Below, in pieces: positions 53,387 to 63,500 of a DNA stretch of 64,000 nucleotides. How positions within the stretch are numbered: the stretch's first letter is position 1; each line of letters opens with the position of its first letter. The position numbers were made by a program, and so were the translations under genes. Under the pieces are notes generated by a model. The model did no database searches and had not been told where the DNA came from. It saw only the letters and a list, made by a program, of their open reading frames with translations. The stretch is from a bacterium (GTDB taxonomy: Bacteria > Bacteroidota > Ignavibacteria > Kapaibacteriales > UBA2268): positions 16,557 to 80,556 of the forward strand of contig JANJTB010000007.1 in assembly GCA_024711295.1 (NCBI GenBank), written 5' to 3'.

Positions 53387-56227
53387 TTAGGCGCCGAAAC
53401 TTCTGATATTATATGTAAATGTCAGCATAAGGTATCTTTGTAGAACTCTGGTCTGAAGGTCTTCGAGATAAATTTCGGTTACATTACGGTTAATACTGGT
53501 GTTCTGACCTAATAAATCATATACGCTCAGTCGGATTTCACCGGCATTATTATCTAAGAACTTGTAACCTATTGAAGCATTCCATAGCAAAAATTCCTGA
53601 TTAAATTCTTGTTCTAGGCCTTTGTACAAGTTGTGAAAAAGCTCAGTGTTTAGAACAAGTTTTTCGAATAAAATCCAATTCAGTTTGAAATTGGCAACGT
53701 GAATGAAATAGTTATTATCCTGCTGAGGTAGGATAGAATTTTTAACAATAGAATAATTGGCATTGTAAGCAAGAGTAAAATCGAGTTCAGGACTAATATT
53801 GCTTGCTACAACAATTCCACTGTTGATTGTGTAATTATTTGCAGTATTCTCGAAGTCATTAATCATACTTGGTGTTCGGGTGTAATTAAAGCCACCATTG
53901 ATATTAAAGTTACTTTTGATAAATCCGATAGGTAGCCCGTAATTTGCAAATCCTCGTGCCATCATATACCCGTCAATATTAATAGGTTTGGAAAGTTGCG
54001 AGCCGGCCAGCATAGGAACTCCATTAATAATGGTATCTTTTCGAGCAGTAAATAATGAGTTTGCTATAAAATCATTGGTGAAGCTTATCATACCAAAGCC
54101 GAAAATACTTGATGCTGAATGAAAGTCTGTCGAGCCAAGTCTTGTCATCAGTGTTTGTGTATAATTTTGCTTCAGGTTTGGGTTACCTGTTTTGAGTAAA
54201 ATAGGATTACTGTTATCAACAACATCCTGCAGCTGCGATACTGAAGGTGAATTAGTTGATGTTCGGTAGTTGATTCTAAAATTAGTTGTTTTGCTGAAGT
54301 TATATTGAAATCTGGCATTTGGTAAGAAATCACTAAACGAGAATGATGTTTTTCTTTCAATAGGAAACACCTGTGTACCATCCAAACGAGCGTCCTGGTA
54401 TTCAATACCGGTATTAATCACCATTTTCTGGGTATTGTAACTCAAACTTATTCCTGCTCTTTGCTGGAAATATATGTTGTCGAAGTTGTTTGTGAGCAAT
54501 GAATCTAATGTTCGGTTTTGCAAATCACCGGGTAAAATATTATATACTTCCTTGTCAGAATTGCTGAATGTATAGCTCGGACGATATGTAAGTTGCAACA
54601 AGGTGCTGTCAAAAACAGGTTCGGTGTAATTAATTTCACCGCTCATCCTGTAACCATCACCCAAAATATCACCATCCTGATCAATTACAATTGTATTGTT
54701 AGCAGATCCAAAAATGGTATTTTGTGAATATAGTCTGGTATCACCTGAATTTTTGTTGACATTGTTCGCCAATTGGAGTGAGAATGTTCTGCCTATTTTG
54801 TCAAATTTATAACGATATAATAAAGAGTTATCAATGTTGTATCCTGATAAGTCGCTGTTGTAATTATTAACAGTCTGATTAACAGGAACACTGCTTATCA
54901 TAGTTTCGCCATCTACTTCACTATTGTACTGATTTGCCTGAAGGTTTATTCTTGGTGTAAAAAGCAATGAATGGGAAGAATCCAACTTAATATCTATTCT
55001 TGCATTAAATCGGTGATTATAATTCTTTGTCAGTGATGTGTTATCTTCATTATAAGTTTGTTCGGCATCATTTTGTGTAAAAAAGTTCCTGTTGACTAAT
55101 GAATTATTGTCATTATCTGTAAGATTAAAGAAATAGCTACCGTTGGCAGTAATATTTTTCCCCCAACTGTCAGCATAGTTTATACCTATTGAGTTAGTAG
55201 TGGAAATTCCGTTTTGCTGCCCAACCATAAAGTCACCTATACCACCTCCAAAAGACATACCTGGTGAGCCTCCACCGGGTCGTCCTCTGAACATACCACC
55301 AAAGCCACCGGGTCTGCGTGACATAGAAGCACCTGTTGCGGATAAAATATCCTGAACAGAAAAATTTTGCTGGTTAATATTATTTGATAACCCAATAACG
55401 GAAATTCTAGTATCACCTTTGAAATAATTCACATTACCGCCAGCCCAATATCTGTTCTCTGTTCCATAGCCGGCATAAAGTTTTCCAAAATTCCCCATAT
55501 TCTTATCAGATTTGGTGATGATGTTAAGCGTTTTTTGTGCATTGCCATCGTCAAAGCCGGTAAACTGTGCTTGGTCGCTGGCTCTGTCATATACCTGAAT
55601 TTTATCAATAATCTCGGCAGGTATGGTTTTAAGAGCCATAGTAGGATCTTCACCAAAAAATTCCTTTCCGTCTACTAAAACTCTTCTGACATCTTCTCCC
55701 TGAGCTTTTACAGTGCCGTCAGTCTGAACTGTTACACCGGGCATCTTTTTTATCAAATCCTCTGTTGTGGCGTCAGGATTTACTTTGTAAGCATCTGCGT
55801 TAAATATTGTCGTATCATTCTTTTGTTCAGCACGTACCATCTGGCCCTCTACAGTTACACCACCAACTTTTATGTCATCTTGCTTTAGTTTGATGGTTCC
55901 AAGATCTTGGTTCTCTGGGTTAATGCTGATTGCTTTACTTATTTTTTGATAACCGACATAGGTAATTTCAATATTATAATCTCCGCGTCGAAGATTCTCT
56001 ATCTTGAATTTTCCATCTTTATTGGTTATATCGCCAAATTTTTGCGTTGTATCCTTGTTCGAGGTCAAAATTACTCTGGCACCGCTCATCGTCTTGTCGG
56101 AATTGTCCTTTACTGTTCCTGTAAGTGATAATCTGCCCTGACCCTGAGAGAATAAGCTTATTGATGATACTATTAAAATTATAATGGAAAATGATATACC
56201 GGATAAGTTCTTATTTGCGAAATTCAT
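53387..56227 (-). CDS. TonB-dependent-receptor-like outer-membrane beta-barrel protein
   Basis: A 946-residue outer-membrane protein with a signal peptide (about 1-28), a carboxypeptidase-regulatory-like domain (about 32-115, GTVKDNSDKTMSGARVILT), a plug (about 125-235, VRRVLVDGKEFFGEDPTMALKTIPAEIIDKIQVYD) and a 22-strand-type barrel. It belongs to the OMP barrel family of Bacteroidetes rather than to true SusC. No SusD partner is adjacent, and no TonB box is obvious. A Gly/Arg/Met-rich loop (about 300-330, RRPGGFGGMFRGRPGGG) is odd. The C-terminal strand ends NIRSFGA rather than in an aromatic residue. Substrate unknown; monocistronic. Confidence 0.9.
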   Translation of the reverse strand: MNFANKNLSGISFSIIILIVSSISLFSQGQGRLSLTGTVKDNSDKTMSGARVILTSNKDTTQKFGDITNKDGKFKIENLRRGDYNIEITYVGYQKISKAISINPENQDLGTIKLKQDDIKVGGVTVEGQMVRAEQKNDTTIFNADAYKVNPDATTEDLIKKMPGVTVQTDGTVKAQGEDVRRVLVDGKEFFGEDPTMALKTIPAEIIDKIQVYDRASDQAQFTGFDDGNAQKTLNIITKSDKNMGNFGKLYAGYGTENRYWAGGNVNYFKGDTRISVIGLSNNINQQNFSVQDILSATGASMSRRPGGFGGMFRGRPGGGSPGMSFGGGIGDFMVGQQNGISTTNSIGINYADSWGKNITANGSYFFNLTDNDNNSLVNRNFFTQNDAEQTYNEDNTSLTKNYNHRFNARIDIKLDSSHSLLFTPRINLQANQYNSEVDGETMISSVPVNQTVNNYNSDLSGYNIDNSLLYRYKFDKIGRTFSLQLANNVNKNSGDTRLYSQNTIFGSANNTIVIDQDGDILGDGYRMSGEINYTEPVFDSTLLQLTYRPSYTFSNSDKEVYNILPGDLQNRTLDSLLTNNFDNIYFQQRAGISLSYNTQKMVINTGIEYQDARLDGTQVFPIERKTSFSFSDFLPNARFQYNFSKTTNFRINYRTSTNSPSVSQLQDVVDNSNPILLKTGNPNLKQNYTQTLMTRLGSTDFHSASSIFGFGMISFTNDFIANSLFTARKDTIINGVPMLAGSQLSKPINIDGYMMARGFANYGLPIGFIKSNFNINGGFNYTRTPSMINDFENTANNYTINSGIVVASNISPELDFTLAYNANYSIVKNSILPQQDNNYFIHVANFKLNWILFEKLVLNTELFHNLYKGLEQEFNQEFLLWNASIGYKFLDNNAGEIRLSVYDLLGQNTSINRNVTEIYLEDLQTRVLQRYLMLTFTYNIRSFGA

Positions 56228-56368
56228 AAAAAAAATGTAAAATTGGAAAAATAACTAATGATTAGACAGTTTAAAATTAAAAAAAGTTTAATATCATTTT
56301 TTTAAAAACAATATATTTTTTCTACGTTATTAATATTTGATGAAAGTTAAAAAATGGAATAGATAAAA
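56228..56368. other. Divergent intergenic region
   Basis: 141 AT-rich bases between the barrel-protein gene and glgP. Promoters for both should lie here; no convincing TTTG/TAnnTTTG pair is seen. AATATTTG (about 56332-56339) is near the glgP start but does not meet the consensus. Confidence 0.25.
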
Positions 56369-58870
56369 ATGAATCAAATAAATAAGGGCGAATCAATTTT
56401 TTTTACAGATAGTCATGATCCCGAAACTTATACACTTAAGAATCAAATTGCAGAAAATTTAGAATTCCGTCTGGTCAAAGACAGAGTAACAGCTACTCTT
56501 GAAGATACATATCGTGCCGTGTCATTATCCGTAAGAGACAGAATGATAAGAAACTGGCTCAGAACACAGAATCAATATTACAGAAATGATGTAAAAAGAG
56601 TGTATTATCTTTCAATGGAATTTCTTATGGGAAGACTTTTGGGAAATGCTCTTACAAATCTTGGGTTTTACGAAGAATCAAAAAATATTCTTAATGAAAT
56701 GGGTTATGATTTGGAGTCAATCATTGATGTCGAACACGATATGGGTTTGGGTAATGGTGGACTAGGGCGTTTGGCAGCGTGTTTCCTCGACTCAATGGCA
56801 ACACTCGAATTACCGGCATTTGGTTATGGCATAAGATATGAATATGGAATTTTCGAACAGGACATTGTTAATGGTTACCAAGTCGAAAAGCCCGATAACT
56901 GGCTTCACTTTGGAAGTCCATGGGAGATAATTCGCCCGGAATATACTTATAGAATTAAGTTTTATGGAAATGTTGAAACTTATGCAGACCAAAATGGAAA
57001 TCCTGCGTTCAAATGGAATAATACCAGGGATGTTCTGGCTGTGGCTTATGATGTTCCTATCCCGGGATATAATAATCATACTTGTAATAATTTAAGACTA
57101 TGGGAAGCTAAAGCTACACACAATTTTGATTTCTCTTCTTTTAATGAAGGTGATTACATAAAAGCCGTTGAAAACAAATACGAAACTGAGAATATTTCCA
57201 AAGTCTTATATCCAAATGATAATACCGTTGCCGGAAAAGAACTGAGACTAAAACAGCAATACTTTTTTGTTTCAGCATCTTTGCAGGATATTATTAGAAG
57301 ATTCAAAGTGAATCACAGTGATTTTAAGATGTTTGCAGAAAAAAATACACTTCAGCTTAACGATACTCATCCGGCTATTGCAATACCTGAATTGATGAGA
57401 ATATTACTTGACGAAGAAAAAATTCCGTGGAACGAAGCTTGGGATATTACGGTCAGAACATTTGCATATACAAACCATACAGTACTGAGTGAGGCACTTG
57501 AAAGGTGGAGTGTTGCTTTATTCCAAAAGTTGCTTCCCAGACATCTTCAGATAATCTATGAAATTAATGCAAGATTTCTTGACAGAATTCGAATGATTTA
57601 CCATAATGATATTGAGAAAATTCGAAGAATGTCGATAATTGAAGAGTCTGACGATAAGAAAATCAGGATGGCAAATCTTGCGATTGTTGGAAGTTTTTCG
57701 GTTAATGGTGTTGCAGCGCTTCATACTGAAATATTAAAAAACAGAGTATTTCCGGACTTTTATAATTTCGAACCAAGTAAATTTAATTCTAAAACTAATG
57801 GAATTACGCAAAGAAGGTGGCTCAAAAAAGCAAATCCATTTTTGTCGGATGTAATATCAGAAAAAATCGGCAACGGATGGATTACTAATTTGTATGAGCT
57901 AAAGAAATTGGAAGAATTCGCCGATAATAGCGATTTTCTTGACTCCTGGAATAGAGCAAAACAAATAAATAAGACAAGATTGATCAGCTTTATCGAGCGA
58001 AACTACAATATAAGTATCAACCCTAATTCAATATTCGATGTTCAAATTAAAAGATTTCATGAATATAAAAGGCAATTGTTGAATGTTATTCACATTGTTG
58101 CTTTGTATAATCGAATTAAAGCAAATCCCAAGCATGATTTTGTGCCTCGAACCATGATTTTCTCCGGTAAAGCTGCTCCAGGATATTACACAGCTAAATC
58201 AATAATTAAGCTGATTCACAGTATTGGAGATACCATAAACAACGACCCTGAAGTTGGTGACAAACTTAAGGTTATCTTCCTAAAAAACTACTCCGTGACT
58301 CTTGCAGAGTTGATAATTCCTGCCAGCGACCTGTCCGAACAAATTTCTACAGCGGGCTACGAGGCTTCCGGTACAGGGAATATGAAATTTCAGCTAAACG
58401 GTGCACTTACAATCGGAACATTGGATGGTGCTAACATTGAAATGATGGAGGAGATGGGCAGAGAAAATATGTATATTTTTGGTTTGAATGCTGATGAAGT
58501 TGTTGCTCTCCATAGTAACGGATATCATCCTGAATACTATTATGAGCAAAATAATGAACTAAAGAATGCTGTAGATTTAATTAAATCCAATTACTTTAAT
58601 ATGCACGAACCTGGTATATTTGACTCATTAATGGATAATTTGATCTATGGTGGCGACAAATACTGCTTGTTTGCTGATTTTGAGGCGTATAGCCAAGCTC
58701 AGATTTTTGCTTCTAAAGAATTCAGGAATCAAAGGTTATGGAGCAAAAAGTCTGTGCTTAACGTTGCAAGAGCAGGAAAGTTTTCAAGTGATAGGACTAT
58801 CAAGCAATATGCAGACGAAATATGGAAAATTAACAGTCACAGAATACAAAATGGAAATGGAAAAGCGTAA
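56369..58870 (+). CDS. glgP: Glycogen/starch/alpha-glucan phosphorylase
   Basis: An 833-residue PLP enzyme of family GT35 that releases glucose-1-phosphate from alpha-1,4-glucans. The conserved N-terminal region (YYLSMEFLMGRLLGNAL and GLGNGGLGRLAACFLDS) and the PLP-binding segment EASGTGNMKFQLNGALTIGTLDG with Lys673 are intact. Length fits the classical E. coli GlgP/MalP type (about 800-840), not the shorter archaeal type. The 3' end overlaps the start of the LD-carboxypeptidase gene by 14-20 nt. No other glycogen genes are nearby. Confidence 0.97.
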   Translation: MNQINKGESIFFTDSHDPETYTLKNQIAENLEFRLVKDRVTATLEDTYRAVSLSVRDRMIRNWLRTQNQYYRNDVKRVYYLSMEFLMGRLLGNALTNLGFYEESKNILNEMGYDLESIIDVEHDMGLGNGGLGRLAACFLDSMATLELPAFGYGIRYEYGIFEQDIVNGYQVEKPDNWLHFGSPWEIIRPEYTYRIKFYGNVETYADQNGNPAFKWNNTRDVLAVAYDVPIPGYNNHTCNNLRLWEAKATHNFDFSSFNEGDYIKAVENKYETENISKVLYPNDNTVAGKELRLKQQYFFVSASLQDIIRRFKVNHSDFKMFAEKNTLQLNDTHPAIAIPELMRILLDEEKIPWNEAWDITVRTFAYTNHTVLSEALERWSVALFQKLLPRHLQIIYEINARFLDRIRMIYHNDIEKIRRMSIIEESDDKKIRMANLAIVGSFSVNGVAALHTEILKNRVFPDFYNFEPSKFNSKTNGITQRRWLKKANPFLSDVISEKIGNGWITNLYELKKLEEFADNSDFLDSWNRAKQINKTRLISFIERNYNISINPNSIFDVQIKRFHEYKRQLLNVIHIVALYNRIKANPKHDFVPRTMIFSGKAAPGYYTAKSIIKLIHSIGDTINNDPEVGDKLKVIFLKNYSVTLAELIIPASDLSEQISTAGYEASGTGNMKFQLNGALTIGTLDGANIEMMEEMGRENMYIFGLNADEVVALHSNGYHPEYYYEQNNELKNAVDLIKSNYFNMHEPGIFDSLMDNLIYGGDKYCLFADFEAYSQAQIFASKEFRNQRLWSKKSVLNVARAGKFSSDRTIKQYADEIWKINSHRIQNGNGKA

Positions 58871-59900
58871 TTTCATTAAAATACTCGGACTCAGCAGTGC
58901 TGCATTGGTGCTTGGCAGCAATAACGAGTCTGTTGCAACACAAAACCCTAAGAAAATTAAAGCAGCTCGACTAAATACAGGTGATACTGTAAGGATTATA
59001 GCTTCAGGTACAGCAGTCAACGACCCTGATGATTTGCAGAAAGCAGCTGAGGTTATTCAAGGACTGGGTTTAGTTCCAAAATATTCCGGAAATTTACTCA
59101 AAGGCAGCGGTTACAAGACCAGAACCGTAAAAGAAAGAGTTCAGGACTTGCATGACTCTTTTTTGGATAAACAGGCAAAAGCGGTTTTTTCGATGCGAGG
59201 AGGCTATGGAACTGGGCAATTGCTCGATTCGATTGATTACCATATAATAAAAAGTAACCCTAAGATATTCTGTGGTTACAGTGATGTAACAGCTTTACAT
59301 TCTGCAATAAATACTAAAACAGGTCTTGTTACATTTCATTCTCCGGTGTTACTTTCAGCTTTTACTCCATACACTCAAGAGTATTTTTCAAGGTTGCTGT
59401 TTAATACTTCGGACAATCTCGTATTGACCAATCCCTCGGGTAAGTCAGGTTTGAGAGCACTTTATCCCATCCGAACGATAAACGCAGGTCAGGCAACGGG
59501 GGAATTAGTTGGTGGTAATTTGTCATTAATTAGCTCGTTAGTCGGTACAGATTATCAAATTGATGCCAAGGGAAAAATTCTGATGCTCGAAGATGTTGGC
59601 GAAGCGCCTTACAGAATTGACAGAATGATGAACCAACTTCGCCTTTCAGGCATATTATCTAAAGCTGCTGCTGTAGTTTTCGGTAAATGTAACGACTGTA
59701 AATCCGGTGTTGAGCAAAATACCTGGGATTTATCATTGGGTGAGGTGCTGGATTATTATCTCAAACCTCTTCAAGTACCTGTTTTTTATGGCTTAATGTT
59801 TGGTCATACACCTGAGCAAATAACTATACCATTAGGATGTAGGGCAACTGTGGATTCCGAGCAGGGGACTATTACTCTCTTAGAATCGCCGGTTGAATAA
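58851..59900 (+). CDS. LD-carboxypeptidase (peptidase S66)
   Basis: A protein of about 349 residues that cleaves the terminal D-Ala from muropeptide tetrapeptides in peptidoglycan recycling. The Ser nucleophile sits in FCGYSDVTALH; the Glu and His partners fit LEDVGEAPYRIDRM and MFGHTPEQ. The frame is open far upstream inside glgP, but ATG 58851 or 58857 begins a plausible export signal (KRNFIKILGLSSAALVLGS) resembling a Tat or lipid-free Sec signal with KR instead of RR. Most LdcA enzymes are cytoplasmic, so an exported form would act on intact murein. It overlaps glgP by 14-20 nt and is likely co-translated. Confidence 0.92.
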   Translation: MEMEKRNFIKILGLSSAALVLGSNNESVATQNPKKIKAARLNTGDTVRIIASGTAVNDPDDLQKAAEVIQGLGLVPKYSGNLLKGSGYKTRTVKERVQDLHDSFLDKQAKAVFSMRGGYGTGQLLDSIDYHIIKSNPKIFCGYSDVTALHSAINTKTGLVTFHSPVLLSAFTPYTQEYFSRLLFNTSDNLVLTNPSGKSGLRALYPIRTINAGQATGELVGGNLSLISSLVGTDYQIDAKGKILMLEDVGEAPYRIDRMMNQLRLSGILSKAAAVVFGKCNDCKSGVEQNTWDLSLGEVLDYYLKPLQVPVFYGLMFGHTPEQITIPLGCRATVDSEQGTITLLESPVE

Positions 59901-60139
59901 AATAATAAATTCTTCTTTGTGCTCAATTTTTGATAAAAATTGGCGTTTGGAGAGCTTAAATATGTTGATTTTTTAATATTTATATAAAAAAATAACATAT
60001 TTACTGAATTTTTGTATAAACTTTTTTGTTAATTTACTAAAAAAGTATAAATTTGTAAATTAAATGAAAAGTTTTGAGAATTTTTTGCTGTTTTACTTTT
60101 CTTTATTGGTTTTTTTATTTTTTTCTATAGGATTTTTTT
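59901..60139. other. Leader region of the RRM protein gene
   Basis: 239 bases, strongly A/T-rich. The promoter at 60025-60055 predicts a 5' leader of about 75 nt that is T-rich (long T runs at 60075-60135) just before the start codon. Such a leader could act in temperature- or RNA-dependent control, but no defined structure is visible. Confidence 0.4.
60025..60055 (+). promoter_or_regulatory. Bacteroidetes-type promoter of the RRM protein gene
   Basis: TTTG (60025-60028), exactly 19 bases, then TAAATTTG (60048-60055): a full match to the -33 TTTG / -7 TAnnTTTG consensus of Bacteroidetes primary sigma promoters. Transcription would start near 60062, about 78 nt before the start codon. Confidence 0.65.
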
Positions 60140-60409
60140 ATGAATATTTATGTTGGTAATTTAAATTTTAGAACATCTGAAGATGCTCTCCAGACACTTT
60201 TCGGACAATATGGTACTGTACACTCAGTTAAATTGATTTCAGACAGACAAACTGGTCGCCGCAAAGGCTTCGGCTTTGTTGAAATGGACAATGAAGAGGG
60301 TGAAGTTGCTATCAGAGAACTTAATGATAAGGAATTTGAAGGCAGAAATATCAAAGTCAACGAAGCTCGTGACAGAGTAGAATCAGATCAAAAATTCAAT
60401 CGTCGTTAA
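60140..60409 (+). CDS. Small RRM RNA-binding protein
   Basis: An 89-residue protein that is essentially one RNA-recognition motif. RNP2 is IYVGNL (3-8) and RNP1 is RKGFGFVEM (about 42-50), both with the aromatic residues that stack on RNA. Such proteins (Rbp type) occur in Bacteroidetes and cyanobacteria and are often highly expressed or cold-induced, acting as RNA chaperones. It has a very good promoter and its own terminator, so it is monocistronic. The final residues (SDQKFNRR) form a short basic tail. Confidence 0.95.
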   Translation: MNIYVGNLNFRTSEDALQTLFGQYGTVHSVKLISDRQTGRRKGFGFVEMDNEEGEVAIRELNDKEFEGRNIKVNEARDRVESDQKFNRR

Positions 60410-60440
60410 TTCCCCGCATAAAAATTCTCAAACTTGATAT

Positions 60441-60476
60441 AAAAAAGGCAGTTTTCACGAACTGCTTTTTTTTTAT
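60441..60476 (+). terminator. Intrinsic terminator after the RRM gene
   Basis: GCAGTT (60448-60453) pairs with AACTGC (60460-60465), extended by A-run/T-run pairing, with a six-base loop and a long T-run. Confidence 0.92.
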
Positions 60477-60545
60477 TTTGTGCATTCATAATATTTAATT
60501 AAATTGAAATATTATTTTAGTCAAATAATTGGAGAAAATTTCAAA

Positions 60546-63500
60546 ATGAGAATTTATTCATTTTTAATTGCAATTATTATTTTATTAATGAATGCCAATG
60601 ATATTTTGGGGCAGTATGGTAATTTCAAAATGGATAATGGTTCCATTGGTGGTTACTACGGCAATAATACTAATTTTGAAGAGACAGTTATCCTGAAACC
60701 AACTTCGCCCGGTATCGCGAGGAAAGCCTATGTTTACTTAAGTGGTACACGTGCTCAGAAAGATACCATATGGTTTGTCGGTGACCCCGCTGAGGGTTCA
60801 TTCCCGCCCTCTTTATGGTGCAGATATATAAATAGCTATATGGGTGTAATCATTAATTATAATGGAAGCCCGGCATGGTACGAAATTGACCTTAGTACAT
60901 ACAAGGGTGGGAAATTTGGCGGAATACCTACCGGCGGTATTAATACATTGGTTGTGCAGCATACAATCAAGCCGAATGGACCTTATTTTACTATTGACAC
61001 ACAAACTCAAACAGGTGAAAATGCGAACTCATTTCTAAACGATGTTTATAAACCTAATCCTAACTTTTATGATATAGCAGGAACAATCGTTGGGCTTACC
61101 CAAGGTAGATACATGATTAGGCTCGAGATGGATTATTACTACAAGGATGGAAGCGGTATGCCTATATCTCAGCCACCAGCACCAACTTTGGTTGATGAGA
61201 CAATCAAACGAGGATTAACAGTTAATGGAAATCCTATTGCTTTCGAGATGGCATCTGTTGTTGACTGGAATAATGACGGTTATGATGATATTGCAGTCGG
61301 AAGCAATTATTTTCAAAATAAAAAAGACGGCACCTTCGAGAATATTAACTCAAAAGTGAATATCCAGAATGGTGGCTCTGTGTGGGCTGATGTTGACAAT
61401 GACGGTTATAAGGATTTTTATGCTGTCAGAGGCGGAACATCAGACAGAATTTATTACGGTAAATCAGATGGTACTTTTGAAGAGAGTGCCGAAAATATCT
61501 ATGCTATTGATGGTCCCTCAATCTCACCGATATTCTTTGACTACGATGGAGATGGCTTGCTCGACTTGTTTATTGCTTACGGTCGCAGAACAGTTGGCAA
61601 CAATGAAGTTTTTTATCCTGATAAATTATATAAAAACCTTGGTGCAAGAAAATTTAAAGATGTAACAGTTGAATCGGGTATATCCAAGGGGGAACCTGCA
61701 CCGTATTATGATGCATGGGGAGCCAGTGTTTATGATTATAACAGTGATGGCTTACCTGATATTTTTGTTGCGACATACCGTTTAGCTCCTGACCTTCTCT
61801 ACAAAAACAATGGAGACGGCACATTTACCGAAGTGGGTGCATCTACCGGCATCAGAGGCGCTGCAACTAACTATGAGAATTACTTTGGTCATGGTATGGG
61901 ATCTGACTGGGGCAATCTTTATCGTAAAAATGACGATGTAACTTCTGTTGGAGCTGTTGTGGGTAATCTTGGACATCCTGATTCCAGAGCTTTGGCATCA
62001 AATCCATCACTTGCGTGGTCTAACTATACATCGAATGAAAAGTTTACAGATATTACATCTCAGACAGAACTGAGATTTTACGAAATGAACTCCGGTGTAA
62101 TGCTTAGCGACCTGAATAATGACAGACTTACTGACGTGGTGCATGCACAATATGCCTACTACAAAAAAGGTGCAGGCAAGGACAAGTATTCAAGGTTTTA
62201 TTTATCAAATAACGATTACACGAACAGCGATGTTCCGGTATTTGAAGACAAAACTTGGGAATTAGGTCCAAGAATTCATGGGGCATGGTCTCCCGTAAGG
62301 GGCGATTTTGATAATGACGGTGGTGTAGATGTAATAGTTGCAAGCAGCAATCAGTATGCAGCATTGTATTACAATAATATAAAAAGGGGCAACTGGATTT
62401 CTTTCAAAATTTCGGGTGATGGCAGCAATGTTAATCGTGATGGGTTCGGTACAAGAATCAATATCTACCGTGGCGGAAAAATATTTGCTACTGCCTATCT
62501 GCCTGGTACCGTGCTAAATGCAAGAGCTGCTCAAAGCAGTTCAGACCTGCACTTTGGGCTCGGATATGCTGATAAGACAGATAGTGTAGTTGCTTTATTC
62601 CTGGATGGTAAATCCATTAATTATGGCTCACTTGAGCCAAATATGAAATACCATATTAAATATGACGGTACTTTCAGCACTTTTGAGCAAAATAAAGTAG
62701 TGCTGATTTCTCCTGCATATAATTATCATTATGAATTGAATTCGTTCGGAAATTTCAAATGGCATAAGGTTGACAATGCTGCTCGGTATCGTTTCAGAAT
62801 CGCGAAGAATGACAGCTTCGATCAGCAAAGTATAGTAATTGATTCCGAGATTGTAGAGAATGGAACTATGTACAGCTCGGAATTTGCCTCAAAACTGTAT
62901 TGGCAGGTTATTGCACTGGATGATTCCGGTAATGAAATTTCTACTTCGGATATCTGGACATTCAGTATCAGGGATTACAGTGATGTACCATCTCTTATTG
63001 CTCCGGCAAATGATGCTTTAAATATCCCACTGCTTACAGAGTTCAGATGGGCGGGTGCAGAATATCGAAAATCAGTTAATTTACAAATTGCTGCTAATTC
63101 TTCGTTTGAAGAACCCGTGATTGACGAATATTTCTCATCACCTAAACTGATTACTTCCTACAGAGCTATGCCAAATACACTTAGACAGGATACTAAATAT
63201 TACTGGAGGATAAGGGTTGCTGATCAGTCTGCAAATGTATCTCAGAAAAATTGGTCTGACTGGTCAGAGATATTTAATTTTACTACAGAATCAGGCACCA
63301 GTATTGATGACGATAAATTGCCTTTACAGGAGTTGGCTAAATTTAGAATTATAGGTGTGTACCCGAATCCAATAAAGGCAGAGTCGGGGATAGAGTTCGA
63401 GATTCCTTATGCTGCTAACTTATCGGTTGCGATATTTGACATCACCGGAAAAATGCTTGGCGAAATTGCTGCAGGGTATTTCGAACAGGGAATACACACT

